From positions 1 through 29,870 of the forward strand of contig JAEWLZ010000320.1 in assembly GCA_023457295.1 (NCBI GenBank): DNA of 29,870 bases, read 5' to 3'. Shown here piece after piece: positions 16,504 through 23,805 of the stretch (positions within the stretch are counted from its first letter, which is position 1; each line of letters opens with the position of its first letter). Both the position numbers and the translations under genes were made by a program. This DNA is from Cyanobacteria bacterium OH_PDB_112 (GTDB lineage: Bacteria; Cyanobacteriota; Vampirovibrionia; Gastranaerophilales; CAJFVJ01). The notes beneath the pieces were generated by a model. The model was not told where the DNA came from. It searched no databases and saw nothing but the letters and a program-made list of their open reading frames with translations.

Positions 16504-17441
16504 ATATCTTTTGCGATATTTAGTCCCGCTTGCGTGACAAGTTCTTTGTCTTCATCGGGACTTATACCTGTTGTAGTGAGATAGTTTCCGACTAGAAGCG
16601 CATTAATTCCTGCTTTTATTCCGAGTTTTTGGTATTCTTTAGAAAATCTTGTACTGCGTCCTCCCGCATAGCGCAAAAGTGTTTTTGGAAGTGCTATCCG
16701 AAAAATACAAATTGTACGGAGAACTTCTTCTTCATCAATTTCGTTATGCGCATTTTCAAGAGGTGTACCTTCTATCGGATTCAATATATTTATAGGCACT
16801 GATGTCGGATTCAAGCCTTGAAGTTCAAGTGCCATCTCAACTCGTTGTTCACGGGTTTCGCCCATGCCGATAATTACACCGCAGCAAGCTTCTATGCCGT
16901 ATTTTTGTACAAGTTTTACGGTGTTAACTCTGTCTTTAAAATCGTGAGTTGTGCAGATATTTTCATGAAAAGATTCTGAGGTATTAATGTTGTGATTGAA
17001 TCTTTCCACGCCTGCTTCTTTAAGGCTTTTTGCCTGTTCTTCCGAGATTATTCCTAAAGAACAGCAAGAGTGAAGCCCATCTATTGCAGCCACTTCTCTT
17101 ACCATTTCAAGAATTTTTTCAAAGTCTTCGCCTTCGGGGACTCTGCCGGAAGTTACGATACAAAAGCGTGTCGCACCATTTTGCTTTGCGTCAATTGCGG
17201 CTTTTTTTACTTCTTCTATACTTAAAAGTGGATGCGTATGAATTTTGGCTTTATTGTGGGCACTTTGTGAACAATATTTACAATTTTCTTTGCATTGCCC
17301 CGTTTTTGCACTGATTATACTGCAAAACTCAACATCTCCTGCAAAATTTTCTTTTGTTACTTTGTCTGAAAGTTCTATTAATTCTTCAATTGGTAATTCA
17401 TATAATTTTAATAATTCTTGTTTTTGTTCTTCTTTATTCAT
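16500..17441 (-). CDS. bioB: Biotin synthase BioB
   Basis: 313-residue radical SAM enzyme converting dethiobiotin to biotin. The SAM-cluster motif is C50-x3-C54-x2-C57 (GQCKENCKYCSQSAHN). Further Cys in RFCIVTSGR, HSCCSLG and ACCGVIIGMGE, together with YAGGRSTRF (Arg ligand), fit the auxiliary 2Fe-2S site. The frame opens at a GTG 15 nt earlier, but that has no ribosome binding site. The ATG at 17441 has GAGG 5 nt upstream and is chosen. It converges on mnmA with a 3-4-bp stop overlap. The cupin gene lies 48 nt upstream on the same strand, so they may be co-transcribed. No other biotin gene is in view. Confidence 0.93.
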   Translation of the reverse strand: MNKEEQKQELLKLYELPIEELIELSDKVTKENFAGDVEFCSIISAKTGQCKENCKYCSQSAHNKAKIHTHPLLSIEEVKKAAIDAKQNGATRFCIVTSGRVPEGEDFEKILEMVREVAAIDGLHSCCSLGIISEEQAKSLKEAGVERFNHNINTSESFHENICTTHDFKDRVNTVKLVQKYGIEACCGVIIGMGETREQRVEMALELQGLNPTSVPINILNPIEGTPLENAHNEIDEEEVLRTICIFRIALPKTLLRYAGGRSTRFSKEYQKLGIKAGINALLVGNYLTTTGISPDEDKELVTQAGLNIAKDI

Positions 17442-17489
17442 TTTTACCTCACTCACAAGTTTATTTTATCTATTTTATCAAAAACAGAT

Positions 17490-17840
17490 TCAGGCGTCAG
17501 TTCTCCCGTAAATGTCTTCTATACGTACAATGTCATTTTCGTCTAATATACAGCCTCGTTGAATTTCTAAAACTTTAAGAGTTTCATCATAGGGATTTTG
17601 CAGCGAATGTATTTCTTTTATATCTATATCTACGTATTCGCCGATTTCAAGGGTTAAAATATTGTCACCTTTTACAACAACAGCTTTCCCTTCCAAAACA
17701 ACCCAGTGTTCTTTTCTGTGATGATGATATTGCACGCTTAGCTTGCTTTTTGGGTGTACCACTATACATTTTACTAAAAAACATTCTCCAGATTGAAGAT
17801 TGGTATAGTAACCCCAGGGACGTATATGTTTTTCCTGCAT
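17490..17840 (-). CDS. Cupin-domain protein, mannose-6-phosphate isomerase-like
   Basis: 116 residues of one beta-barrel cupin. It starts IRPWGYYTNL, a motif shared with the cupin part of type II mannose-6-phosphate isomerase/GDP-mannose pyrophosphorylase (RPWG.Y). Metal-ligand motif 1 is YHHHRKEHWVVLEGKAVV and motif 2 is near KEIHSLQNPYDE. The frame extends 29 codons further upstream, but that would overlap the divergent MFS gene and lacks a ribosome site. The ATG at 17840 has AAGGA 6 nt upstream. It may isomerise a sugar phosphate or act as a sugar-binding cupin. It lies just upstream of bioB with no obvious functional link. Confidence 0.75.
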   Translation of the reverse strand: MQEKHIRPWGYYTNLQSGECFLVKCIVVHPKSKLSVQYHHHRKEHWVVLEGKAVVVKGDNILTLEIGEYVDIDIKEIHSLQNPYDETLKVLEIQRGCILDENDIVRIEDIYGRTDA

Positions 17841-17843
17841 TTT

Positions 17844-17880
17844 TTGTCCTTTTGTAACTATTGATAATATAATAATTATA
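17844..17880 (+). promoter_or_regulatory. Divergent promoter region between the cupin and MFS genes
   Basis: For the plus strand, TTGTCC (17844-17849), an 18-nt spacer and TATAAT (17868-17873) lie 28 nt before the MFS start. A TATAAT on the minus strand (17880-17875) could serve the cupin gene. Confidence 0.35.
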
Positions 17881-17901
17881 CAACGTATTTGGAATTTTAG
17901 A

Positions 17902-19083
17902 ATGAATAATGATTTTGATGAAAACAAAAATAAACAAGCTTTGAAATGTCTGACTTTTGGGCATTTTGTCGTTGATTCGTATTCAAGTTTTATTACTCCT
18001 GTTTTGCCTTTTATTGCCTATAAAATCGGTATAAATCTTACTATGGCGGCAAGTGTTATTAGTATTTCACATATTTTATCTTCAATGTCACAGCCTATTT
18101 ATGGTTTTGTTGCGGATAGAATGAAAAAGAGGTTTTTTGTTTTTTGGGGAATGGTTCTTTCCTGTATTTTTCTTTCTATGACAGGGATTGCCACAAGTTA
18201 TCTTCAGCTTGTAGCATTTTTGGTTTTAGGAAGTATAGGAAACGGTTTCTTTCATCCACAAGCTACAGGGATGATAAATTATTTCAGTACGCGTGAAATT
18301 TCTAAAAGTATGGCTCTGTTTATCGCTGCCGGAACACTTGGATATTCTATCGGTCCTTTGATTTCATCTACTGTGGCACATGTGTTTTCATTGGAGGCAT
18401 TGCCTTTTACTTCAATAACAGGTATTATAGCGGCAATTTGTGTCTACAAATTTGTGCCGCGTCTTTCCGCTTTGCCGATAAAAGAACGCCCTAAAGAGTC
18501 ATTTTGGAAAGTCACAAAATTTATTTTTACAAATAAAACTCTTTTGATTTTGATAATAATTTCGATGCTCAAATCACTTACTATTCAATCATATTTCATA
18601 TTTTTGCCGTTTTTGTGGAAAGGACTTGGTTATGATGTTTCGCAAATTGGATTTGCATTGTTTTCCTTTTCTTTTTTGGGAGGAATAGCGACTTATTACA
18701 GTTCTCGCCTTGAACATAAAATTGGTACAAAACGAGTTTTCTATATTACTATGATGAGTGCTTTGCCTCTTACTATCGCTTATACTTTGACTTATAAGGC
18801 TTTTGTACCTGCTTCTTTTGTCATTTTTGTTTTGGTTGGAATTGTTTCAATGCTTTCTACTTCTGTAAATATGACACTTGCTCAAAATACTGCTCGGGAG
18901 CACAAAAGTATGATTTCTGGTTATATAGGCGGATTTAGCTGGGGAACAATCGGGGTTTTGTTCACTCCCATAAGTTTTGCGGCACAGCATATAGGTATTA
19001 TGAATATGCTTCTTATAATAAGTGCAATACCTTTTATTTGTTCGTTTTTGGTAAAATACTTGCCGGAACCTGAAGAAGTTTAG
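17902..19083 (+). CDS. MFS transporter, fosmidomycin-resistance (Fsr) type
   Basis: 393 residues with about 12 membrane helices. The first helix reads LTFGHFVVDSYSSFITPVLPF, which matches the H-x-x-x-D-x-x-[SQ]-x-x-P start of the Fsr family. SQPIYGFVADRMKKR is the MFS loop 2-3 motif, and GSIGNGFFHPQATGMI is the conserved family helix containing the FHP triplet. Fsr-type proteins export small molecules such as fosmidomycin. The native substrate is unknown. It converges on speB with overlapping stops. Only a weak GGA lies before the ATG, about 9 nt upstream. Confidence 0.82.
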   Translation: MNNDFDENKNKQALKCLTFGHFVVDSYSSFITPVLPFIAYKIGINLTMAASVISISHILSSMSQPIYGFVADRMKKRFFVFWGMVLSCIFLSMTGIATSYLQLVAFLVLGSIGNGFFHPQATGMINYFSTREISKSMALFIAAGTLGYSIGPLISSTVAHVFSLEALPFTSITGIIAAICVYKFVPRLSALPIKERPKESFWKVTKFIFTNKTLLILIIISMLKSLTIQSYFIFLPFLWKGLGYDVSQIGFALFSFSFLGGIATYYSSRLEHKIGTKRVFYITMMSALPLTIAYTLTYKAFVPASFVIFVLVGIVSMLSTSVNMTLAQNTAREHKSMISGYIGGFSWGTIGVLFTPISFAAQHIGIMNMLLIISAIPFICSFLVKYLPEPEEV

Positions 19084-19931
19084 TTTAATCTCAAAATCAA
19101 TTCTCTAATGATTTTCGCAGCGGTAGCTGTGGAAACTCCGCTTTGGTCTAAATTAGGAGAAAGTTCAACAACATCGGATGCTACTATGTTGAGGTATTTC
19201 ATTGACATAAAATATTCCAAAAATTCATTATAAAAAAGCCCACCTGCTTCTTGAGTGCCTGTTCCTGACATAATGGAAGGGTCAAGGACATCAAGGTCGA
19301 TTGTTAAGAACACAGGTGCATTGCCGAATTTTTCGATTTTTTTCTGGAAATCACCCACTCCTCGAGCTAAAGTATCATGTTTTTTTATAAGTTCGAATTC
19401 TTCTTTTGTGCCCGAGCGAAGCCCGACTTGGACTATATTGTCGAGCCCGATAATATCTGAAATTCTCCTTATTACTGTGGCATGAGAGAGCTTTTGTCCG
19501 AGGTATTCTTCACGCAAATCAGCATGAGCATCAAAATGAATAAGTTTGATATCAGGGTATTTTTCGTAATATGCTTCAAGTGCGGGTAATGTTACAAGAT
19601 GCTCTCCTCCGATTCCTAGATATGTTTTGTTTTGTGAAATTACATCTTGAGCACATTCTTTGATAAGGCGCAAAACTTCGTCTCTATCGCCGAAAGGTAG
19701 ATCAAGTTCGCCCGCATCATAAAAATCAACATCTTCTAAAGATTTATCTTGATAAGCAGAATATTCTTCTAATCCCTTTGAGGCAAGTCTGATTTGTTCA
19801 GGACCAAAGCGCGTTCCCGGGGTGAATGAACAAGTTCCGTCATAAGGTATACCTACCAAAATAACTTTAGATGCTTCAAAATTATCAGATGCTTCAAGCC
19901 AGCTTTTTGACAAAAAAGACGACTTAAGCAT
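19080..19931 (-). CDS. speB: Agmatinase (ureohydrolase) SpeB
   Basis: About 283 residues of the arginase/agmatinase family, hydrolysing agmatine (or N1-aminopropylagmatine) to the polyamine plus urea. Binuclear Mn ligands are in GGEH, FDAHAD, an SHA motif and IDLDVLDP, all in the correct order. GTGTQEAGG is the agmatinase-type substrate loop. The frame opens with a GTG at 19940 overlapping speE, but the ATG at 19931 has GGTGAG 5 nt upstream inside the speE end and is preferred, leaving 1 nt between the genes. Third gene of the speD-speE-speB operon. Confidence 0.92.
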   Translation of the reverse strand: MLKSSFLSKSWLEASDNFEASKVILVGIPYDGTCSFTPGTRFGPEQIRLASKGLEEYSAYQDKSLEDVDFYDAGELDLPFGDRDEVLRLIKECAQDVISQNKTYLGIGGEHLVTLPALEAYYEKYPDIKLIHFDAHADLREEYLGQKLSHATVIRRISDIIGLDNIVQVGLRSGTKEEFELIKKHDTLARGVGDFQKKIEKFGNAPVFLTIDLDVLDPSIMSGTGTQEAGGLFYNEFLEYFMSMKYLNIVASDVVELSPNLDQSGVSTATAAKIIRELILRLN

Positions 19932-19932
19932 T

Positions 19933-20781
19933 TTACTCACCTACCAATTCTTTTACAAAATTGGGGAGGGCAAAAACTGCTTTGTGCAAATCTTTGTTAT
20001 AAAGTTTTGAGTTTTTGGCAATTTCATTGGCGCGTGCTTCATTGATAAATTCAAGCGGATTTACTGTATTTGAACAGAATGTCCAACTCCAGTAACCGCC
20101 AGGGTATGTAGGCATAGGACCTGCATAGGTTTTAACGATCGGGAAAGCTTTTTTCAATAAAGGCTGCATCATTTTTATCTCTTTTTGGTCCGCAAAAGGT
20201 GATTCACTTTGACAAACCATAATACCGCCGTCTTTTAAAGCCGCGTTTACATTTTTATAAAATTCTTCAGTAAAAAGACCTTCGCCGGGACCCATTGGGT
20301 CTGTTGAGTCAATTAAAATAATATCAAACTCGTTTTTACTTTGAGCAATATATTCAATTCCGTCTCTGACTTGAATATCTACGCGAGGATCATCAAGTGC
20401 TCCTGCAAGCTGTGGCAGAAATTTTTTAGATACTTCGATTACTTCACCGTCAATTTCACAAAGAACAGCTCTTTTTACAGTTTTGTGACGAAGAACTTCT
20501 CTTATTGTGCCGCCGTCACCGCCACCGATTACAAGAACATCTTTTGGCTCAGGATGAGAGTTCATAGGGATATGAGCTATCATTTCATGATAAAAAACCT
20601 CATCTTTTTCGGTAGTCATAACAAGTCCGTCGAGCAAAAGTACTCGTCCGAAAAATTCTGTATCCAAAATATCAATTGTTTGGAATTCAGACTTTCCTGA
20701 ATAAAGCACATCCTTGACGCGCATTGTAATCCCGAATTGGTCATCATGCAATTCGGTGTATTTTAAATCCATATTACACAC
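19933..20781 (-). CDS. speE: Spermidine synthase / aminopropyltransferase SpeE
   Basis: 282 residues with a Rossmann methyltransferase-like fold that transfers the aminopropyl group from decarboxylated SAM to putrescine or agmatine. DVLVIGGGDGGTIREVLRH is the dcSAM-binding glycine motif. DIILIDSTDPMGPGEGLF holds the catalytic/amine-binding Asp. YHEMIAHIPM and GGYWSWTFCS are family hallmarks. Starts at GTG with AAGGA 7 nt upstream; the internal ATG three codons later would be 16 nt away. It lies 23 nt after speD and just before speB, so all three are probably co-transcribed. Confidence 0.95.
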   Translation of the reverse strand: MCNMDLKYTELHDDQFGITMRVKDVLYSGKSEFQTIDILDTEFFGRVLLLDGLVMTTEKDEVFYHEMIAHIPMNSHPEPKDVLVIGGGDGGTIREVLRHKTVKRAVLCEIDGEVIEVSKKFLPQLAGALDDPRVDIQVRDGIEYIAQSKNEFDIILIDSTDPMGPGEGLFTEEFYKNVNAALKDGGIMVCQSESPFADQKEIKMMQPLLKKAFPIVKTYAGPMPTYPGGYWSWTFCSNTVNPLEFINEARANEIAKNSKLYNKDLHKAVFALPNFVKELVGE

Positions 20782-20804
20782 GGCTTTTTCCTTATATGAA
20801 ATTT

Positions 20805-21245
20805 TTACGATTCTTGGTATTTGATTTCGAATGATTTTTTAACCACTTCAAGGTTACTTATCATTCCTCTTTTTAATTCTGAAAAATTGCTGTTTCCTGA
20901 ACGGAACAATTTTTTCAAGAATTGATAAGCTACTTTAGGGTCACAGCTTTCACCGCATGTGAATAAATCAACAGCTGCATAACCCAATTCAGGCCATGTG
21001 TGAATCGCAAGATGTGACTCCGAAATAATTACAACGCCACTAACACCATGCGGACTAAACATGTGGAAGCATTTTTCTACAACAGTTGCGCCGCATTCTA
21101 CCGCTGCTTCTGTCATAAATTTTTCAACTAATTCTACGTTATTTAAAATATTAGGATCGCAGTCAAAAAATTCTGCTAGAACGTGTCTACCTAAATAACT
21201 TCCTACTTGAAGTTCTTCGGGTTTAACTTGTGGTGATGTAATCAA
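20805..21245 (-). CDS. speD: S-adenosylmethionine decarboxylase proenzyme SpeD
   Basis: About 146 residues of the short bacterial/archaeal SpeD class, which self-cleaves to generate a pyruvoyl group. The processing site is in SESHLAIHTWPE, between Glu and Ser. CGATVVEKCFHMFSPHGVSG and AAVDLFTCG carry the other active-site residues (HMF...P.GVSG; C of FTCG). The frame begins at a GTG (21254), but AAGGAG ends only 1 nt before that. The TTG at 21245 is 10 nt from AAGGAG, so it is the better start. It supplies dcSAM to SpeE. First gene of the operon. Confidence 0.93.
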   Translation of the reverse strand: MITSPQVKPEELQVGSYLGRHVLAEFFDCDPNILNNVELVEKFMTEAAVECGATVVEKCFHMFSPHGVSGVVIISESHLAIHTWPELGYAAVDLFTCGESCDPKVAYQFLKKLFRSGNSNFSELKRGMISNLEVVKKSFEIKYQES

Positions 21246-21275
21246 TTCCTGCACTCTCCTTATGTAACTTCTACT

Positions 21276-21281
21276 ATTATA
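21276..21281 (-). promoter_or_regulatory. -10 box for speDEB
   Basis: On the minus strand TATAAT lies about 30 nt upstream of speD. The -35 is poor. The stretch from the terminator to speD is otherwise AT-rich without other signals. Confidence 0.35.
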
Positions 21282-21354
21282 ACATTACAAATAAAGATTC
21301 TACATAAAAAAAATTGATTTGTAAATGAAAAATCTTTACAAATGTTTACCATTG

Positions 21355-21381
21355 AAAGAACCGCTCAGGGAGCGGTTCTTT
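21355..21381. terminator. Intrinsic terminator downstream of the 139-aa gene
   Basis: Perfect 11-bp stem AAAGAACCGCT / AGCGGTTCTTT with loop CAGGG. On the minus strand it follows the orphan gene by about 22 nt and precedes the speDEB promoter. The T-run is short, so its strength is uncertain. Confidence 0.7.
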
Positions 21382-21403
21382 GTGGGAAAATTTTAAATAT
21401 TTT

Positions 21404-21823
21404 TTAAGCGGCTGCCCACATATCTTTCATTGTTAAATTATTTGCCATAGCAAGCATTTCATCGCTTGTTTTGGTTTGGTCTTGAGATATGTTTCTGTCT
21501 TTTATGTCTGCATCGGGTTTAGTCATTAGTCCTTGCCTGTCACTTCGACCTTGCATAGTTAGACTTCCGAAACTTCCGTTTAAAAGACTTCCGATATTTT
21601 TTGAATGACGATTGTTTTGTGGCATTTTGCTATTATTGGGAGGTATTTTCCCTGCCATTGTAAGTTCAGTAAAATTGCCTAAAGCTTGCTCAAAAACATT
21701 ACCTTTGGTTCTTTCTGCAAAAGTAGTATTTTGTTGTGCTATTGGTTTTATAGCTTGAATTTTTTGCGATGTATTCTGTGCGGATGCGGTAATCGATGCC
21801 GCAGCTCCATTCTCTGTACGCAT
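21404..21823 (-). CDS. Hypothetical low-complexity protein (139 aa)
   Basis: 139 residues rich in Gln, Asn, Thr, Ala and Met, probably disordered, with no signal peptide, membrane helix or recognised domain. It ends with a short possible helix (DEMLAMANNLTMKDMWAAA). The ATG has GAGAG about 10 nt upstream, and a clean terminator follows the stop, so the gene looks real. It is divergent from the first sigma-28 unit. A link to flagellar export or regulation is possible from position only; no FlgM-type anti-sigma motif was seen. Confidence 0.6.
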   Translation of the reverse strand: MRTENGAAASITASAQNTSQKIQAIKPIAQQNTTFAERTKGNVFEQALGNFTELTMAGKIPPNNSKMPQNNRHSKNIGSLLNGSFGSLTMQGRSDRQGLMTKPDADIKDRNISQDQTKTSDEMLAMANNLTMKDMWAAA

Positions 21824-21930
21824 AATTTTGTCTCTCTAATTTCTACTCTTTTGTTTAATATGGGGTAAATTTATCTCTCTTGTATATATAAAGTATATAT
21901 TCATTAGGAAATTGCTATTTTAAACTCTTT

Positions 21931-21949
21931 TTTGTAACAAAAACTTAAC
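21931..21949 (+). promoter_or_regulatory. TTTGTAACRAAnnnTTAA motif before sigma-28 promoter 1
   Basis: Reads TTTGTAACAAAAACTTAAC. It ends 16 nt before the -35 of the promoter below, the same spacing as in unit 2. Confidence 0.5.
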
Positions 21950-21965
21950 AAATCCTATAAAAAAT

Positions 21966-21993
21966 TAAAGTTATAAAAAAACTATACCGATAA
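21966..21993 (+). promoter_or_regulatory. Sigma-28 (FliA) promoter, unit 1
   Basis: TAAAGTTA (21966-21973) and ACCGATAA (21986-21993), with TAAA and the -10 separated by 16 nt. This is one mismatch from the GCCGATAA consensus. It drives the 84-aa gene and, with no strong terminator between, probably the 22491 gene. Confidence 0.75.
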
Positions 21994-22041
21994 GCAAAAT
22001 GTGAAGCGTTGGTTAAAAAAAATCTAAGGAGAAAACGTCGA

Positions 22042-22296
22042 ATGTGTATGTCGGTCAAAAAGATTGAAGAACGTATTTCAACTTTGAAAAATGAAGTTTT
22101 AGAACAAAAACTTCATGAAATTTCCAAATGCGAAAAAATCGATAATTATGCTTTAAGTATGGTAAGCGACAATTATGGATTTGGAGTTATATATGCTATT
22201 TCGGGACTTGTTCTCGGATTTGTTAAAATTCAAGAAAGGTGGTGCAGCGAAAAAAAAGAAACCGTCATGGTGAATTTATCTCAGAGTTTAGCCTGA
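22042..22296 (+). CDS. Small protein (84 aa) with one hydrophobic segment, function unknown
   Basis: 84 residues. The first half is a charged helix (VKKIEERISTLKNEVLEQKLHEI). A hydrophobic stretch follows (YGFGVIYAISGLVLGFVKI, about residues 45-63), probably one membrane helix. The frame extends to 22009, but AAGGAG at 22026-22031 places the start at ATG 22042 (ATG 22048 is also possible). It is the first gene behind sigma-28 promoter 1 and is absent from unit 2, where only two tiny ORFs take its place. I recognise no family. Confidence 0.6.
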   Translation: MCMSVKKIEERISTLKNEVLEQKLHEISKCEKIDNYALSMVSDNYGFGVIYAISGLVLGFVKIQERWCSEKKETVMVNLSQSLA

Positions 22297-22337
22297 AAAG
22301 GTTTAAGCACTGAAAAATTAGTTATGTACTAAATAGA

Positions 22338-22490
22338 TAGGTTAAACAGTCAAAAACGTTGCGTATAAATCTTAAGCGAAATTTAAAGAGTTTCTTTAAA
22401 AGTGGCAAGCGTGGCGTGCGAAAAACAAAATAATATGGTTATGCTGCAAATGCAGTAAAAAAGTGAAAAGTGTAAAGGAGTAAAAGAACT
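22338..22490 (+). ncRNA. Structured 5' leader of the 22491 gene (cis element)
   Basis: Contains TAGGTTAAACAGTCAAA (22338-22354). Hairpin H1 is TTTAAAGA-GTT-TCTTTAAA (22382-22400). AAGCGTGGC (22407-22415) precedes an A-rich linker. Hairpin H2 is CTGC-AAAT-GCAG (22444-22455), just before AAAGGAG. The unit-2 leader has the same order with different stem sequences. Confidence 0.5.
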
Positions 22491-23261
22491 ATGGGTATTT
22501 CATCGAATCAGGCGCGATTCCTTGCGCTGACCTCAAGGCAAGTCGACCTTGAGTTTCGAGTTCAACAAATATGTCAAAGGCGTCTTCGTCTTGCATCAGA
22601 ACTTGAGAATGTAGCTACGGCTTACAATAATTCAATTTCAAACAGAAGATTGTATACTTTTGATACTTCTAACAGTGGTATTAATCAATTAAGTTTGGCA
22701 AGTATCAGATCAACAAAAGATACTAACGGAATCAATTATGATGTAGTCGGTTTGAATGGTGCAGGAACTGCTGCTTATTCTAATCAGATTGCAGTCAATA
22801 CAACAGGTACAAATGCTCTTGTTATAGGGTCAGGTTCCGGTGCTGATACCGTAAGAAACGTAACATTTGCAGATTTGGGTCTTCAAGCCGGTTGTACGGC
22901 AGCTGAAGTTCTTGACGCTGCAATTAGAAACGGTGTATTGACAATAGCTCAACAGTCAGATGAGTTTACTCAATCAGAAACATCGGTATTAGGTGCGGGC
23001 GGTACTGCTTTGACTAATACATATGAGCTTAAAGATTGGAGAACTCTTCCTGCAATGGCAGATGAACTCTATGAAGGTGATAATGTTGACGCTGAAAACA
23101 AATATGACCAAACAGTTTCAGAAATTAACGCTCAAGATAAAAAGCTTCAACTTGAACAAACTTCTATTGAAGTAGAGTACAAAGCTGTAACTTCTGAAAA
23201 AGAAAGCGTTAAGAAAATCTTGGATACAAATGCTCAAGCATCATTCAAGTATTTCAGCTAA
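22491..23261 (+). CDS. Sigma-28-driven protein with flagellin-like plan, paralog 1
   Basis: 256 residues. Residues 1-57 (MGISSNQARFLALTSRQVDL... through YNNSISNRRLYTF) and the last ~75 (ELKDWRTLPAMADELY... to SFKYFS) are nearly identical to the paralog at 23806. The centre (about 80-170) differs and is Gly/Thr/Ala-rich. Both ends are helical and heptad-like (QQICQRRLRLASELENVATA; QDKKLQLEQTSIEVEYKAV...VKKILD). There is no Sec signal or membrane helix. The sigma-28 promoter, conserved helical ends and variable core resemble a flagellar export substrate, either filament-associated or secreted, but no flagellin Pfam motif is recognised. AAAGGAG lies 8-9 nt before the ATG. I have seen similar sequences as hypothetical proteins in Melainabacteria-type genomes (recall, not a search). 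Confidence 0.8.
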   Translation: MGISSNQARFLALTSRQVDLEFRVQQICQRRLRLASELENVATAYNNSISNRRLYTFDTSNSGINQLSLASIRSTKDTNGINYDVVGLNGAGTAAYSNQIAVNTTGTNALVIGSGSGADTVRNVTFADLGLQAGCTAAEVLDAAIRNGVLTIAQQSDEFTQSETSVLGAGGTALTNTYELKDWRTLPAMADELYEGDNVDAENKYDQTVSEINAQDKKLQLEQTSIEVEYKAVTSEKESVKKILDTNAQASFKYFS

Positions 23262-23460
23262 TAAGTAATACATTGCCTTTGTAAAGGCGAAAAATATCCT
23301 AAGGTTAAAATATTCGGATAGATTCGATAAAAGCACCTTGGGAATGTCAAAAACTGACAAAAATAAAATCAACAAAACTCCTTGAGAGTTTTTACCCCAA
23401 AATAGCCGAAAGGCAAACAAACCAAAAAACAAAAATTCTTTACACTTTTATAACCAATCT
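23262..23460 (+). other. Structured 3' UTR of paralog 1
   Basis: About 200 nt between stop and terminator without a credible gene. It contains several short hairpins: GCCTTT-gt-AAAGGC (23275-23288), TGTCA-aaaac-TGACA, AAAACTC...GAGTTTT, and a GNRA-type GCC-GAAA-GGC. It could be part of the mRNA or a separate small RNA; no promoter for the latter is clear. Confidence 0.4.
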
Positions 23461-23489
23461 AAGCATCGTTTTAAACGGTGCTTTTTTTT
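23460..23489 (+). terminator. Intrinsic terminator of unit 1
   Basis: AGCATCG-TTTTAAA-CGGTGCT followed by eight T. Stem of 7 bp with one G-T pair. The T-run merges into the TTTGTAAC motif of unit 2. Confidence 0.85.
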
Positions 23490-23505
23490 GTAACAAAATC
23501 TTAAT
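23487..23505 (+). promoter_or_regulatory. TTTGTAACRAAnnnTTAA motif before sigma-28 promoter 2
   Basis: Reads TTTGTAACAAAATCTTAAT. It ends 16 nt before the -35 of sigma-28 promoter 2, the same spacing as unit 1. Confidence 0.5.
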
Positions 23506-23521
23506 AAATTCTGTCAATAAT

Positions 23522-23549
23522 TAAAGTTACCTCAAAAATATGCCGATAA
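23522..23549 (+). promoter_or_regulatory. Sigma-28 (FliA) promoter, unit 2
   Basis: TAAAGTTA (23522-23529) and a perfect GCCGATAA (23542-23549), with TAAA and the -10 separated by 16 nt. It drives the paralog 2 gene through a leader of about 250 nt. Confidence 0.85.
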
Positions 23550-23577
23550 AAAAAGTGTAATAAAAATGAAAGGTAAT

Positions 23578-23653
23578 ATGTGTTTTAAAACATAATGCTG
23601 TTCTTAGGTTATTACCGAAGGATATCAAAATGTTTTTAAGTAAAGAAGGTTAG
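23578..23653 (+). other. Two tiny leader ORFs in unit 2
   Basis: ATG 23578 encodes MCFKT-stop (to 23595) after AAAGG. ATG 23630 encodes MFLSKEG-stop (to 23653) after GAAGGA. They occupy the place of the 84-aa gene in unit 1, which also starts Met-Cys. They may be remnants or regulatory peptides. The second stops exactly at the conserved TAGGTTAAAC box. Confidence 0.3.
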
Positions 23654-23805
23654 GTTAAACAGTCAAACGCCAAGTGTTTTAGGAATGGAACATAGAACTC
23701 TTTGTTAAAAGGGTGAAGCGTGGCTTGTAAAAACAAAAAATGGTTATGGTTATGCCGCAAAGATCGGCAAATGGTTGAAAAAAAGTGTAAAGGAGTAAAA
23801 GAACT
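23651..23805 (+). ncRNA. Structured 5' leader of the 23806 gene (cis element)
   Basis: Contains TAGGTTAAACAGTCAAA (23651-23667), identical to unit 1. H1 is CTCTTT-GTTA-AAAGGG (23698-23713). AAGCGTGGC (23716-23724) precedes an A-rich linker. H2 is GCCG-CAAAGAT-CGGC (23754-23768), before the same AAAGGAG segment. Both stems differ in sequence from unit 1 yet still pair. Confidence 0.5.

Larger units (their letters stand above)
21931..23489 (+). repeat. Tandem duplicated unit, copy 1
   Basis: The order is TTTGTAAC motif, sigma-28 promoter, leader with two hairpins, 256-aa gene, long 3' UTR, terminator. Copy 2 repeats this order. Copy 1 carries an additional 84-aa gene. Confidence 0.75.

Noticed and set aside
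22338..22490. The leader RNA as a c-di-GMP (GEMM) riboswitch
   Set aside because: Attractive for flagellar genes, but the ACGCAAAGCC and GGTTGCC core motifs are missing.
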